Source: Lactobacillaceae bacterium (GTDB lineage: Bacteria > Pseudomonadota > Alphaproteobacteria > RF32 > CAG-239). From it: a stretch of DNA of 64,000 bases. Of the stretch, positions 7,456-15,630 are shown piece after piece (the stretch's first letter is position 1; each line of letters begins with the position of its first letter). The notes below the pieces were generated by a model. It was not told the origin of the DNA, made no database searches, and worked only from the letters and a program-made list of their open reading frames with translations. A program made the translations under genes and the position numbers. Where the stretch lies: the NCBI GenBank assembly GCA_031271345.1, contig JAISVX010000005.1, positions 21,450 through 85,449 of the forward strand, read 5' to 3'.

Positions 7456-9192
7456 TCAATAGCTTGCTTCAATTATTCTGCTTTTGCGCAGTTCATCAAT
7501 ATCGTAGTTCGCTTTGACATTAAGCTGCGGAGCGATGGCGCTGATGATGTTCGATGCCGTAGGCACGGTATTCCAGCCCGAGGTTACAAAATCCCAGGTT
7601 TCTTTAGAGCCTTTTGGCTCGTCAAGCATAACATATAAAGCATATTTCGGATTTGACGCGGGGAAAGTGGCAACAAAGGTTGTCATAACTTTTTTGTTTA
7701 TATACTTGCCGTTAACCAGCTTATTTGCGGTTCCTGTTTTTCCAGCCACCTCATAACCAAGAACATTTGCTCTTTTGCCGGATCCCTCAACGACAACTTC
7801 ACGAAGAAGTTTCCTCATGGTTTTTGAGGTTTTTTCCGAGACAACCCTTTTGCTTCCGCTTTTTTCCGCGCCCTTCACAAGTTTGGGAGGGTTATATATA
7901 CCGCCGTTAACCATCGCCGAAAACGATGTTATCACATGCAGCGGAGTGACGGATATTCCATATCCGTAAGAAACCGTGGCAATTGTGGACTCTCTCCACA
8001 CTTTTGGCACAATCGGATTAGCTTTTTCCGCAATTTCAATATTTAACGGAGACAAAAGCCCGACCTTATCAAGAAATTTTCTTTGTTCGTCTTTTCCCAA
8101 TTTCAAAGCTATCTGAGCCGACCCGATGTTTGAAGAATATATCAAAATTTCTGGAACAGACAGCCACCTGTTCTCTCCTCTGTAATCGCTAATTGTATTG
8201 TAGCTGATTTTAAGAGGTTTGGTCGCGTCGAATTTATCCGTAACTTTTATTTTGCCGCTGTCTAAGCCCAAGGAAGTATTGAACACCTTAAACACGGAAC
8301 CTGGCTCGTAAACGCCTTGAGTGGCAAAGTTAAACATCGCCTTATCATTCGGCAGAGTTCCCGCATTTGGGTCAAAATCAGGCAGAGACACCATAGCGAC
8401 AATCTCAGATGTGTTAACATCCATCAAAACAGCCACGCCGCCTTCCGCATCATATTTTTTAATGCCCGCCATCAATTCTTCCCGAATCGTATATTGAACC
8501 GCAGCATCAATAGTCAGATGCAAAGGAATATCCGATTGGGTCAGCCTGTCGTCAAGCTCTCTTTCAACTCCCGACAAACCTATATTATCAATATTTGTCT
8601 TTCCGATAATGTGGGAAAATAAGGATTCATGAGGATAAACTCTTTTTTCTCCATTTTCAAAATCAAGCCCCGGTATTCCCAAATCATTAATCTGCTTTTG
8701 CTGCGAGGGAGTTAAATTTCTTTTTATATAAACGAACGTCGCTTTGCGCCGGAGCTTCTCAAGCAGCTCCTTTTCATTAAACTCGGTTAGAACTTCGCTC
8801 AGTCTATACGCGGATTCTTCCGGCGAAATAACTTTTTTAGGATTCACAAATAAATTTACCGTAGGAAGAGATGTTGCGATTATGGCGCCGTTTCTATCGA
8901 CAATATCCGCTCTTTTAATTGGACGATGAGCAAAAAAACCATTTTTCTCAATAATTTCTCCAGAAGCATTTTTATTTATGTTTGGAACCACGCATATATC
9001 GAAAAGCCTTATAGTTATTACAAAAAATGCCAAAATAAAAAGAGACATGGCAAAAAAGATTCTATTTTTGCACATATAAACATGGTCTTTTTCAAAACCA
9101 TAATTAAAACTGCTGTTTTTATTTACTTTTATTTCCTGTCCCAGAGAATAAAAACTTCTTCTTTTTTTTCTGGGTAATATATTTCCAAACAT
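7456..9192 (-). CDS. ftsI: Peptidoglycan D,D-transpeptidase, division PBP3
   Basis: A 578-residue class B penicillin-binding protein that cross-links septal peptidoglycan. It has a basic cytoplasmic tail, one membrane segment at about residues 43-67, a PBP dimerisation domain, and the transpeptidase triad: SVFK (about 299-302), SSN (353-355) and KTGT (485-488). It follows ftsL by 16 bp in the order mraZ-rsmH-ftsL-ftsI, the start of the dcw cluster. The cluster stops here: no murE, murF or mraY follows before pyrF. Transcription probably starts at the mraZ promoter. Confidence 0.93.
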   Translation of the reverse strand: MFGNILPRKKRRSFYSLGQEIKVNKNSSFNYGFEKDHVYMCKNRIFFAMSLFILAFFVITIRLFDICVVPNINKNASGEIIEKNGFFAHRPIKRADIVDRNGAIIATSLPTVNLFVNPKKVISPEESAYRLSEVLTEFNEKELLEKLRRKATFVYIKRNLTPSQQKQINDLGIPGLDFENGEKRVYPHESLFSHIIGKTNIDNIGLSGVERELDDRLTQSDIPLHLTIDAAVQYTIREELMAGIKKYDAEGGVAVLMDVNTSEIVAMVSLPDFDPNAGTLPNDKAMFNFATQGVYEPGSVFKVFNTSLGLDSGKIKVTDKFDATKPLKISYNTISDYRGENRWLSVPEILIYSSNIGSAQIALKLGKDEQRKFLDKVGLLSPLNIEIAEKANPIVPKVWRESTIATVSYGYGISVTPLHVITSFSAMVNGGIYNPPKLVKGAEKSGSKRVVSEKTSKTMRKLLREVVVEGSGKRANVLGYEVAGKTGTANKLVNGKYINKKVMTTFVATFPASNPKYALYVMLDEPKGSKETWDFVTSGWNTVPTASNIISAIAPQLNVKANYDIDELRKSRIIEASY

Positions 9193-9208
9193 TCAGCCTC
9201 TGTAAAAA

Positions 9209-9595
9209 CTATCTTTGAGCATTTACATAAACCTTAAGGTTTCTTTTATGCTCAGCATAATTACCAACTTTTTTCCGGGCAATCATCCGCCTATTATTGT
9301 CGAAGTTCCCATTTTCGAATGGTAACGCAGAATAGTTAATAATTTGTTCAGCTTTCACGGGATTTAATGAAATATGTTTATCAACAAGATGTTTTAGCCT
9401 TGAAGGAGAGTTCAAGTGGCTCCATTCCGCTTTCAAAACATGGATGGATTTTATATCGCTCTGAATATCGGAGTTTATTCTTTGAAGTTCTTTTTCCAAA
9501 GATTGAACCTGATTTTTCATTATAAACATGCCGAAACCAACCAGACAAGTTAAGGCAAGCCATAGACTTATTGTCGCTGTTCTTGTTCCATTCAT
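9209..9595 (-). CDS. ftsL: FtsL-like division protein
   Basis: This 128-residue protein has one membrane segment near the N-terminus (SLWLALTCLVGFGMFIM), then a heptad-rich coiled-coil stretch and a short periplasmic tail. Sequence similarity in this family is weak, so the call rests on size, topology and position between rsmH and ftsI. FtsL forms a trimer with FtsB and FtsQ and activates the FtsW-FtsI synthase. A segment with VKAEWSHLNSPSRLKHL matches the usual FtsL pattern at the end of the coil. Confidence 0.8.
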   Translation of the reverse strand: MNGTRTATISLWLALTCLVGFGMFIMKNQVQSLEKELQRINSDIQSDIKSIHVLKAEWSHLNSPSRLKHLVDKHISLNPVKAEQIINYSALPFENGNFDNNRRMIARKKVGNYAEHKRNLKVYVNAQR

Positions 9596-9619
9596 CTCTT
9601 GTTTCTCCTTGAAGCCATG

Positions 9620-10531
9620 TTATTTTACTCCGTACCGCAATTTTGCCGAACGAGAACGTCTGTTCGCGCTTAACTCATCCTTTGACGGCGCGATTGCTTT
9701 CGACACTTCGCTCAACACTGCTTTTTCTTTTGTAACTTCCGGCATATACCTTGACGCATTCGGGGTTTTTCCGCTTTTTTCTTTGAAAAAGTTCTTAACA
9801 ATTCTGTCTTCCAGCGAATGGAATGTCACAACAACCAGCCTTCCTCCGACATCTAACAGAGAGGCCGCCGATTCCAAACCTCTTTCAAGCTCGCCAAGCT
9901 CGTCATTAACCGCTATTCTTAAAGCTTGAAAAGTTTTTGTCGCGGGGTCTATATCTTTGCCGCCGCCTACAACTGTGCGGATTATGCTTGCAAGCTCAGT
10001 GGTTGTTTCTATCGGATTATGTTTTCTATAATCGGCAATTTTCTTTGCTATTACTCTTGATTTGCGTTCTTCGCCATAATTATAAATTAAGTCCGCCAAG
10101 TCTTTTTCCGACAAATCGTTTACCAAATCTTTTGCGGAGATTCCATCGCAAGACATTCTCATATCAAGCGGAGCTTCTTTGGAAAAGGAAAAACCTCTCG
10201 CGCCCTCATCAAGCTGCATAGATGAAACCCCAATATCAAAAACGAAACCATCCACCTGCACATCGGGAGCGATTAGTTCCGCTATATCGCCAAACCGACC
10301 CAAAATAAAATTGAATCTGCCGCCATACGCCTTTTTAAGCTCATTTGCTCTTGAGATAACATTTGGATCCCTGTCAACCGCATAAACTTTGCAGTCCGCA
10401 GATTTAAGTATCGCCTCCGAATAGCCGCCATTGCCAAATGTGCAGTCCACATAGGTCTTGCCATCTTTTATATCCAAACTTTGCAAAACCTCTTTAAGCA
10501 TTACTGGAAAATGTTTTTGCTTTTCGACCAT
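9620..10531 (-). CDS. rsmH: 16S rRNA (cytosine1402-N4)-methyltransferase
   Basis: A 303-residue enzyme, formerly MraW, that methylates C1402 in the ribosomal P site. It shows HFPVMLKEVL at the N-terminus, the AdoMet site VDCTFGNGGYSEAIL, FDIGVSSMQLDEGARGFSF, and the C-terminal VVTFHSLEDRIVKNFF and NRRSRSAKLR motifs. Its ATG overlaps the mraZ stop codon by one base (TAATG), so the two are translationally coupled. Confidence 0.95.
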   Translation of the reverse strand: MVEKQKHFPVMLKEVLQSLDIKDGKTYVDCTFGNGGYSEAILKSADCKVYAVDRDPNVISRANELKKAYGGRFNFILGRFGDIAELIAPDVQVDGFVFDIGVSSMQLDEGARGFSFSKEAPLDMRMSCDGISAKDLVNDLSEKDLADLIYNYGEERKSRVIAKKIADYRKHNPIETTTELASIIRTVVGGGKDIDPATKTFQALRIAVNDELGELERGLESAASLLDVGGRLVVVTFHSLEDRIVKNFFKEKSGKTPNASRYMPEVTKEKAVLSEVSKAIAPSKDELSANRRSRSAKLRYGVK

Positions 10532-10971
10532 TACTTATCTCCTTTGCCGAGAGACGGACGGTTCTTTAAAGCTTCTTTGCGAATTCTGTCTTCTTCTTTT
10601 TTCCAGTTTTCTGAATTCCAAATTTGAAACTTTTTGCCTTTACCGACAAAAACAGCGGTATCTGTAATTTCCGCATGGGACAGCAATTTTTCCGTGAGCA
10701 ATACTCTTCCTGTACTGTCGAACTGAAACCTCCTTGCGTCGCCAAAAATTATGCTGGTTAAATCATCCTGCTCCTGGGAAAAGAAATCTAACGAGGTTTC
10801 AATATCAACCGCAAGCTTGTCTAAAAGCTCTTCCGTGCAGCCCTCAATACATGGCGAAGTCAAGCTTCTGTAGCACACTATTTCAGTTGATAAATCTTTA
10901 ACTATCGCACGGTAATCCGCAGGCAAGGAAACCCTGCCTTTAGAGTCTACCTTGTTTATTACTGTATCCAT
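10531..10971 (-). CDS. mraZ: Transcriptional regulator MraZ
   Basis: A 146-residue protein when started at the ATG at 10971; the ORF track extends it to an upstream TTG. The chosen start gives the conserved MraZ opening (NKVDSKGRVSLPADYR), and a second copy of the AbrB-like half follows as FDSTGRVLLTEKLL. MraZ forms a ring that binds repeated TGGG-type sites upstream of its own operon and controls division genes. Four such repeats are seen in the promoter (11038-11071). First gene of the mraZ-rsmH-ftsL-ftsI operon. Confidence 0.93.
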   Translation of the reverse strand: MDTVINKVDSKGRVSLPADYRAIVKDLSTEIVCYRSLTSPCIEGCTEELLDKLAVDIETSLDFFSQEQDDLTSIIFGDARRFQFDSTGRVLLTEKLLSHAEITDTAVFVGKGKKFQIWNSENWKKEEDRIRKEALKNRPSLGKGDK

Positions 10972-11028
10972 GAAAAGAAAATTTCTTCTCAATATACGTC
11001 TCCGCAAAAAGTTAAAATATATTTAAAT

Positions 11029-11071
11029 AGTATATCATGGGATTTTATGGTATGCAATGGGAATTTTTGGA
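11029..11071 (-). promoter_or_regulatory. mraZ promoter with four MraZ-type operator repeats
   Basis: On the minus strand TTGCAT, a 17-base spacer and TATACT form a good -35/-10 pair, about 55 bases before the mraZ ATG. Overlapping it on the plus strand are TGGG, TGGT, TGGG and TGGA, starting at 11038, 11048, 11058 and 11068, exactly 10 bp apart. MraZ is known to bind TGGGN5-type direct repeats with this period, so this is a likely self-repression site. Confidence 0.75.
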
Positions 11072-11346
11072 ATCATAACTATTTTTTAACCGAATAATCA
11101 ATATTTGGTATATCCATAAATAAAAAACACCATATATTGACCAGCGGCATTTAAGAAATTTTAATAAATTGTTGATAAGGCTGTGCATAACATTAAAACG
11201 CGGATAAAAATGCTCAAAGAACAACCACATACACTGTATTTGTTATTCCGAATCGGAAATTAAAAACTTTAGAGCAGACAATGACAATACGGCGCATGTT
11301 TTATAAAAACACTTGCTTTTATTTACCCAAAATATTAATCTTCGGA
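11072..11346. other. Intergenic region between mraZ and rnpB
   Basis: This stretch upstream of mraZ and rnpB holds no supported gene. It is AT-rich and must contain the rnpB promoter, but I cannot place a convincing -35/-10 pair. The two minus-strand ORFs in the track have no coding features. Confidence 0.5.
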
Positions 11347-11719
11347 AAGGTGGTCGGATAGCTGCGCCAAACATATCTCGAAAGAGGTTTGGCGAGGAAA
11401 GTCCGGACTTCATGGAGACAAAGTACCAGATAACGTCTGGCTGGGGAAACCCAAGGGAAAGTGCCACAGAAAATTACCGCCCGCCGTCGCGAAAGCTATG
11501 GTGGGTAAGGTTGAAAAGGCGGGGTAAAAGCCCACCGCAGAAATGGCAACACTTCTGGCAAGGTAAACCCTACTTGAAGCAAGACCAAGAATGGAGATTA
11601 TGCAGAGCGTTTCCACTCTGTTCCTAATGGTAGGTCGCGTTGAGCTAATATGGCGACATTTAGCCCAGATGAATAGCTATCGCTTGAAAAAGCACAGAAT
11701 CCGGCTTATAGACCACCTT
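11347..11719 (+). ncRNA. rnpB: RNase P RNA, class A
   Basis: The catalytic RNA that trims tRNA 5' ends. Conserved blocks are present in order: the 5' stem AAGGTGGTC pairing with the 3' end GACCACCTT, GAGGAAAGTCCGGACTTC, a GGGTAAGGTTGAAAAG region, GGTAAACCC (the loop contacting tRNA CCA is nearby), and the 3' ACAGAATCCGGCTTATAGACC. The size, about 373 nt, and block order fit the bacterial A type. It lies 26 bp before lpxC on the same strand. Confidence 0.93.
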
Positions 11720-11745
11720 ATTTTTTATTGATATGGAGTTTTAAT

Positions 11746-12600
11746 ATGCAACAGCAAACTGTAAAAGAATTTAGCATTGACGATGGGATAGGACTGCATT
11801 CCGGAAATATTGCAAAATTAAGATTTCTGCCCGCAAAAGAAAACACGGGCATTGTTTTTAGAAGAGTCGATTTAGAAAATAAACCAGAAATCAAAGCTTT
11901 ATACAGTAATGTTGTCGATACAAAAAACTCTACGAATCTCGGATTTGACGGCAAAATGTATGTCAGAACAATTGAGCATTTAATGTGCGGTTTATATATG
12001 GCGGGCGTGGACAATGCAATTGTTGAAATAGATAATGAGGAAATGCCGATTTTTGACGGAAGCGCCTCAATATTCAGCGAAATGTTCAAAAAAGATAAAA
12101 TCATTGCCCAAAATGCCCCAAGAAAGTTTTTAAAAGTAAAAAAAGCCGCGGGTTTTACAGATAACAATGGAAACACCGTATCTATCAAACCTTATAACAA
12201 CGGCTTAAAAGTAAATTTTGAAATAGAGTTTCCCTCCCCGATTGTCGGACATCAAATGTTTTCGGCAAAAATTGATAATGATATTTATCAAAAAGAGATT
12301 ATGGATTCCCGCACTTTTTGCGAAAAATATCAGGTGGATTACCTACAGTCGATAGGCTTGGCAAAAGGCGGAAGTTTAGATAACGCCGTTGTTTTAGACG
12401 GAGATAAAATCCTCAACCCCGGCGGGCTTCGCCATGAAAAAGAATGCGTCAATCATAAAGTTTTAGATATAATCGGAGACATGTATACTTCGGGATACCA
12501 TATTATCGGTGAAATAACAGCTTCTAAAACTGGACATTTTCACAGTAATGAGTTATTAAAAATATTGTTTAGCGATACTGAAAATTATGAAATAATTTAG
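11746..12600 (+). CDS. lpxC: UDP-3-O-acyl-N-acetylglucosamine deacetylase
   Basis: The zinc enzyme for the committed step of lipid A synthesis. Visible motifs are GIGLHSGN, EHLMCGLYMAGVDNA (first zinc His), FDGSA, NHKVLDIIGDM (second zinc His and Asp) and the catalytic GHFHSNELL near the C-terminus. I place the start at the ATG at 11746, which has GGAG seven bases upstream; the track's TTG at 11728 lies within the rnpB-proximal T run. The 284-residue length is slightly short but complete. First gene of lpxC-bamD-recN. It shows that the host makes LPS. Confidence 0.95.
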   Translation: MQQQTVKEFSIDDGIGLHSGNIAKLRFLPAKENTGIVFRRVDLENKPEIKALYSNVVDTKNSTNLGFDGKMYVRTIEHLMCGLYMAGVDNAIVEIDNEEMPIFDGSASIFSEMFKKDKIIAQNAPRKFLKVKKAAGFTDNNGNTVSIKPYNNGLKVNFEIEFPSPIVGHQMFSAKIDNDIYQKEIMDSRTFCEKYQVDYLQSIGLAKGGSLDNAVVLDGDKILNPGGLRHEKECVNHKVLDIIGDMYTSGYHIIGEITASKTGHFHSNELLKILFSDTENYEII

Positions 12601-12609
12601 GGATAAAAA

Positions 12610-13353
12610 ATGCCAAAAATAAAAGCTTTATTATCTGCGCTGCTAGTTATGTTTGTTATAACTGGATGCGCAAGCACCCCTCAGGAAAAAAAGGAATATT
12701 CCGCCGAAGGTCTCTATATGAGAGGTTATAAATATATGGAAAGAACGTCATATAAACAGGCGGCGACGTATTTTGAGAGGCTTGAGATTGAGCATCCGTA
12801 TTCCAGATGGGCGGTAAAAGCCAAAATAATGACCGCTTACGCACATTATAAAGCCAAACAATATGACGACGCTGTTATGGCGCTGGACAGATTTATCAGG
12901 TTTCACCCGGGAAACAAAGACGTTGCTTACGCATATTACTTAAAAGCAAGGTGCTATTACGACCAAATCGGCGTTATAGAAAAAGACCAAAGCGTAACTG
13001 AAAAAGCTTTTGAAGCTCTAAATCAGGTAATTTTGCGTTTCCCATATACCGAATATGCCGAAGACGCCAGAGCCAAAGCCGTTCTCGCATTTAATTATAT
13101 GGCGGGGCAGGAAATGGAAGTCGGATACTATTACTTAACGCAGAAAAATTATCTTTCCGCATTAAACAGATTTTCAACCGTTGTAAACGAGTATCAGACA
13201 ACGACTTATATTGAAGAAGCTTTGTTCCGCCAAATTGAAGTATATGTTACTCTAGGTTTAGGCGATGAAGCCGACGGCAATTTAAGAGTTTTAGAACATA
13301 ACTATCCAAAATCCGAATGGACCAAAAAAGCTCAACAGCTTCTTAAAAAATAG
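12610..13353 (+). CDS. bamD: Outer membrane assembly lipoprotein BamD
   Basis: A 247-residue lipoprotein with signal peptide and lipobox VITGC at about residues 16-20. Next come five TPR-like helical repeats, including EGLYMRGYKYME, AATYFERLEIEHPYS and ALDRFIRFHPGNKDVAYAYYLKARCYYDQI. These match the BamD/ComL family, which scaffolds BamA during insertion of outer membrane barrels. It follows lpxC by 9 bp and precedes recN by 7 bp, the usual alphaproteobacterial order. Confidence 0.93.
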   Translation: MPKIKALLSALLVMFVITGCASTPQEKKEYSAEGLYMRGYKYMERTSYKQAATYFERLEIEHPYSRWAVKAKIMTAYAHYKAKQYDDAVMALDRFIRFHPGNKDVAYAYYLKARCYYDQIGVIEKDQSVTEKAFEALNQVILRFPYTEYAEDARAKAVLAFNYMAGQEMEVGYYYLTQKNYLSALNRFSTVVNEYQTTTYIEEALFRQIEVYVTLGLGDEADGNLRVLEHNYPKSEWTKKAQQLLKK

Positions 13354-13360
13354 GTAAAAA

Positions 13361-15022
13361 ATGCTGCTATCGCTCGCTGTCAGAAATTTAGTTCTTATCG
13401 ATAAGTTAGATTTAGACTTTAATCAGGGTTTAAGCGTGCTTACCGGCGAAACAGGCGCGGGCAAATCTATTTTGCTTGATGCTCTCGGTTTGGTTCTTGG
13501 AGACAGGGCAGAAACATCTTTAATCAGACACGGTGAAGATAAACTGACTGTAAGCGCCATTTTTAAGGTTAACAACGCCCATCCCGTATATGCTGTTTTA
13601 GATGAATATGAAGTTGATACCGACGGCGACGAAATAAGCATTAAAAGGACTTTGGACAAGGAAGGCAAAGGGAAAATCTTTGTCAATGACCAGCCGGTTA
13701 CCGCAAAGCTTTTAAAAGAAATCGGCAAACTGCTGGTTGAAGTTCACGGGCAATTTGACAACCACGGTTTGTTAAACCCCGCCAATCATCTGGGCGTATT
13801 AGACGCTTACGGAAACTATCCCGAACTTCTTGACGCGGCAAAGACCGATTACCAGAATTATAAAATCAGCAGAACCAAGAGGATTGAAGCTTCCGCCATT
13901 TTGGAAAAAGCAAAAAAAGACGAGGAAAATCTACGCCACTGGATTAACGAGCTGGAAAAATTGAAGCTGGTTCAAAACGAGGAAGAAGTTTTAGCGAAAA
14001 AAAGACTGGAACTAATGAATGCGGAAAAGCTGATTGAGGGTCTAAATTATGCTTATAACGCATTAACTCAGGGAACGGATACTCCTTCCGCCATCAGGCA
14101 GGCAGCAGCGGCAATCTCAAAAGCCAACCAGTTTGTCGAGGGAAAATACGACGATATTATTGAAATGCTTGACCAGGCGCTGATACTTGTCAGCGAAGCG
14201 GCAAACTCTATTGAAGGCTCTGCGGAAACAATATCGTCTGACCGAAACGAGCTTGAAAATATTGAAGGCAGGTTATTTGCCCTTAAAGCCATGGCAAGAA
14301 AACATAATACCACCGTCGCCATGCTTTCGGATACTCTGGCAAATTTCAGAAACCAGTTAAGCACAATCGAACTTGGAGAAGAAAATATAAACAGCCTTCG
14401 CAAAGAAGAAGAAAAAAACAAACTGGAATTTTTAAAAACCGCAAAAGAGCTGTCGAAAAAGAGAATTGAAGCGGCAAAAAACCTTGATAAAAATGTGATG
14501 CTGGAACTTGCGCCATTAAAAATGGAAAAAGCAAAATTTATTACCATTATTGAAGAGGTCGATGAAAACTCTTGGTCTGCCAGCGGCATTGATAATGTAT
14601 ATTTTACCGTTTCAACAAATCCTAACTCTCCTCAGGGACCAATCAATAAAATTGCGTCAGGCGGCGAACTCGCAAGATTTATGCTGGCGCTAAAGTTAAA
14701 CCTCGCGCAAAGCTCAAGCGTTAAAACCATGATATTTGATGAAATTGACACAGGCATAGGCGGAGCAACCGCTCAGGCTGTCGGAGACCGACTGGCTAGG
14801 CTTGCGAAAGACGTTCAAATTTTGGTCGTTACGCATTCCCCTCAGGTTGCCGCCAAAGGCGACAACCATTTTAAAGTTGAAAAATTTACAAAAAACAATA
14901 TCACCACTACAAAAGTCGTTGAACTTGACAAAAAAGAAAAGCAGGAAGAAATCGCGCGCATGTTAAGCGGCGAGCAAATATCCGAAGAAGCAAGAGCTGC
15001 TGCGAATGTTTTAATCGGATAA
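13361..15022 (+). CDS. recN: DNA repair protein RecN
   Basis: A 553-residue SMC-like ATPase acting in double-strand break repair. It has Walker A GETGAGKS at about residues 29-36, a long coiled-coil middle, the ABC signature IASGGELARF and Walker B MIFDEIDTGIGG near the C-terminus, then VVTHSPQVAA. Full family length. Third gene of the lpxC-bamD-recN run; ligA, which often follows in alphaproteobacteria, is replaced here by a SET-domain gene. Confidence 0.95.
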   Translation: MLLSLAVRNLVLIDKLDLDFNQGLSVLTGETGAGKSILLDALGLVLGDRAETSLIRHGEDKLTVSAIFKVNNAHPVYAVLDEYEVDTDGDEISIKRTLDKEGKGKIFVNDQPVTAKLLKEIGKLLVEVHGQFDNHGLLNPANHLGVLDAYGNYPELLDAAKTDYQNYKISRTKRIEASAILEKAKKDEENLRHWINELEKLKLVQNEEEVLAKKRLELMNAEKLIEGLNYAYNALTQGTDTPSAIRQAAAAISKANQFVEGKYDDIIEMLDQALILVSEAANSIEGSAETISSDRNELENIEGRLFALKAMARKHNTTVAMLSDTLANFRNQLSTIELGEENINSLRKEEEKNKLEFLKTAKELSKKRIEAAKNLDKNVMLELAPLKMEKAKFITIIEEVDENSWSASGIDNVYFTVSTNPNSPQGPINKIASGGELARFMLALKLNLAQSSSVKTMIFDEIDTGIGGATAQAVGDRLARLAKDVQILVVTHSPQVAAKGDNHFKVEKFTKNNITTTKVVELDKKEKQEEIARMLSGEQISEEARAAANVLIG

Positions 15023-15027
15023 AAAAA

Positions 15028-15056
15028 TTGACAAAAATTTTGTTTAATGATATTAT
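15028..15056 (+). promoter_or_regulatory. Promoter of the SET-domain gene
   Basis: TTGACA, a 17-base spacer and TATTAT form a near-consensus promoter starting just after the recN stop. The 30 bases TTGACAAAA.TTTTG..AATGATATT match the promoter of the unknown gene at 41296 at most positions. A leader of about 40 bases follows with no Shine-Dalgarno sequence. Confidence 0.75.
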
Positions 15057-15098
15057 GCACTCAATAAATTTTACTATTGATAACCTAAAAATATCATT

Positions 15099-15494
15099 AT
15101 GATACTAATAAGCTACGAAGTTAAAAACTCTGCTGTTCATGGAACTGGTATCTTTACAAAGGAACGCATAAAAAAAGGCTCGTTGATTGCAAAAGCCAGC
15201 CCTATGTTGGACCTGAACATACCGCCTTCCGTTTTCGAAACTCTGGAAAAAAGAGAAAAAGACGAAATTCTTTACTGGGGATACTACGACAAACGCAGCG
15301 GAAACTACCATGTTGATTTCGACAATACAAAGTTTATCAATCACTCAAAAGATGGAAATGTTACCTGGGACCCGGCTCATCAAGATATGCATCTAATCGC
15401 AAAAAGAGATATAGACATCGGCGAAGAGCTAACCCAAAACTATCTGGAGTTTGAAAGTATTGAAGAGCTTCAAAAAAGAGGCATAAGCCAGTAA
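15099..15494 (+). CDS. SET-domain protein, putative lysine methyltransferase
   Basis: This 131-residue protein is little more than a SET domain: GTGIFTKERIKKGSLI at the N-terminus, FINHSKDGNV (the NH(S/C) AdoMet/catalytic motif) at about residue 83, and RDIDIGEELTQNYLE near the end. Family members methylate protein lysines; the bacterial substrate is unknown. No cysteine-rich post-SET region is present. It has its own promoter and terminator, no clear ribosome site and higher G+C than recN and gltX, so it looks like one of the inserted single-gene cassettes. Confidence 0.8.
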   Translation: MILISYEVKNSAVHGTGIFTKERIKKGSLIAKASPMLDLNIPPSVFETLEKREKDEILYWGYYDKRSGNYHVDFDNTKFINHSKDGNVTWDPAHQDMHLIAKRDIDIGEELTQNYLEFESIEELQKRGISQ

Positions 15495-15520
15495 AACGGC
15501 GAAAAGCTGAACATTAAAAA

Positions 15521-15556
15521 GAAACTTCCCCCCAAAAAAGGGAAGTTTCTTTTTTA
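15521..15556 (+). terminator. Terminator of the SET-domain gene
   Basis: The stem GAAACTTCCC/GGGAAGTTTC with an A-rich loop and a following T run lies 26 bases after the stop codon. Confidence 0.85.
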
Positions 15557-15630
15557 AATTATGTCTTGCGTAAATGTAAATTTAATATAATATTTGGGAC
15601 AAAATAAGACTGTTTTAAGGATTTGATGAG

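Noticed and set aside
14068-14589. Minus-strand ORF inside recN
   Set aside because: It is the complement of recN's coiled coil, rich in Ser and Phe; no evidence of a gene.
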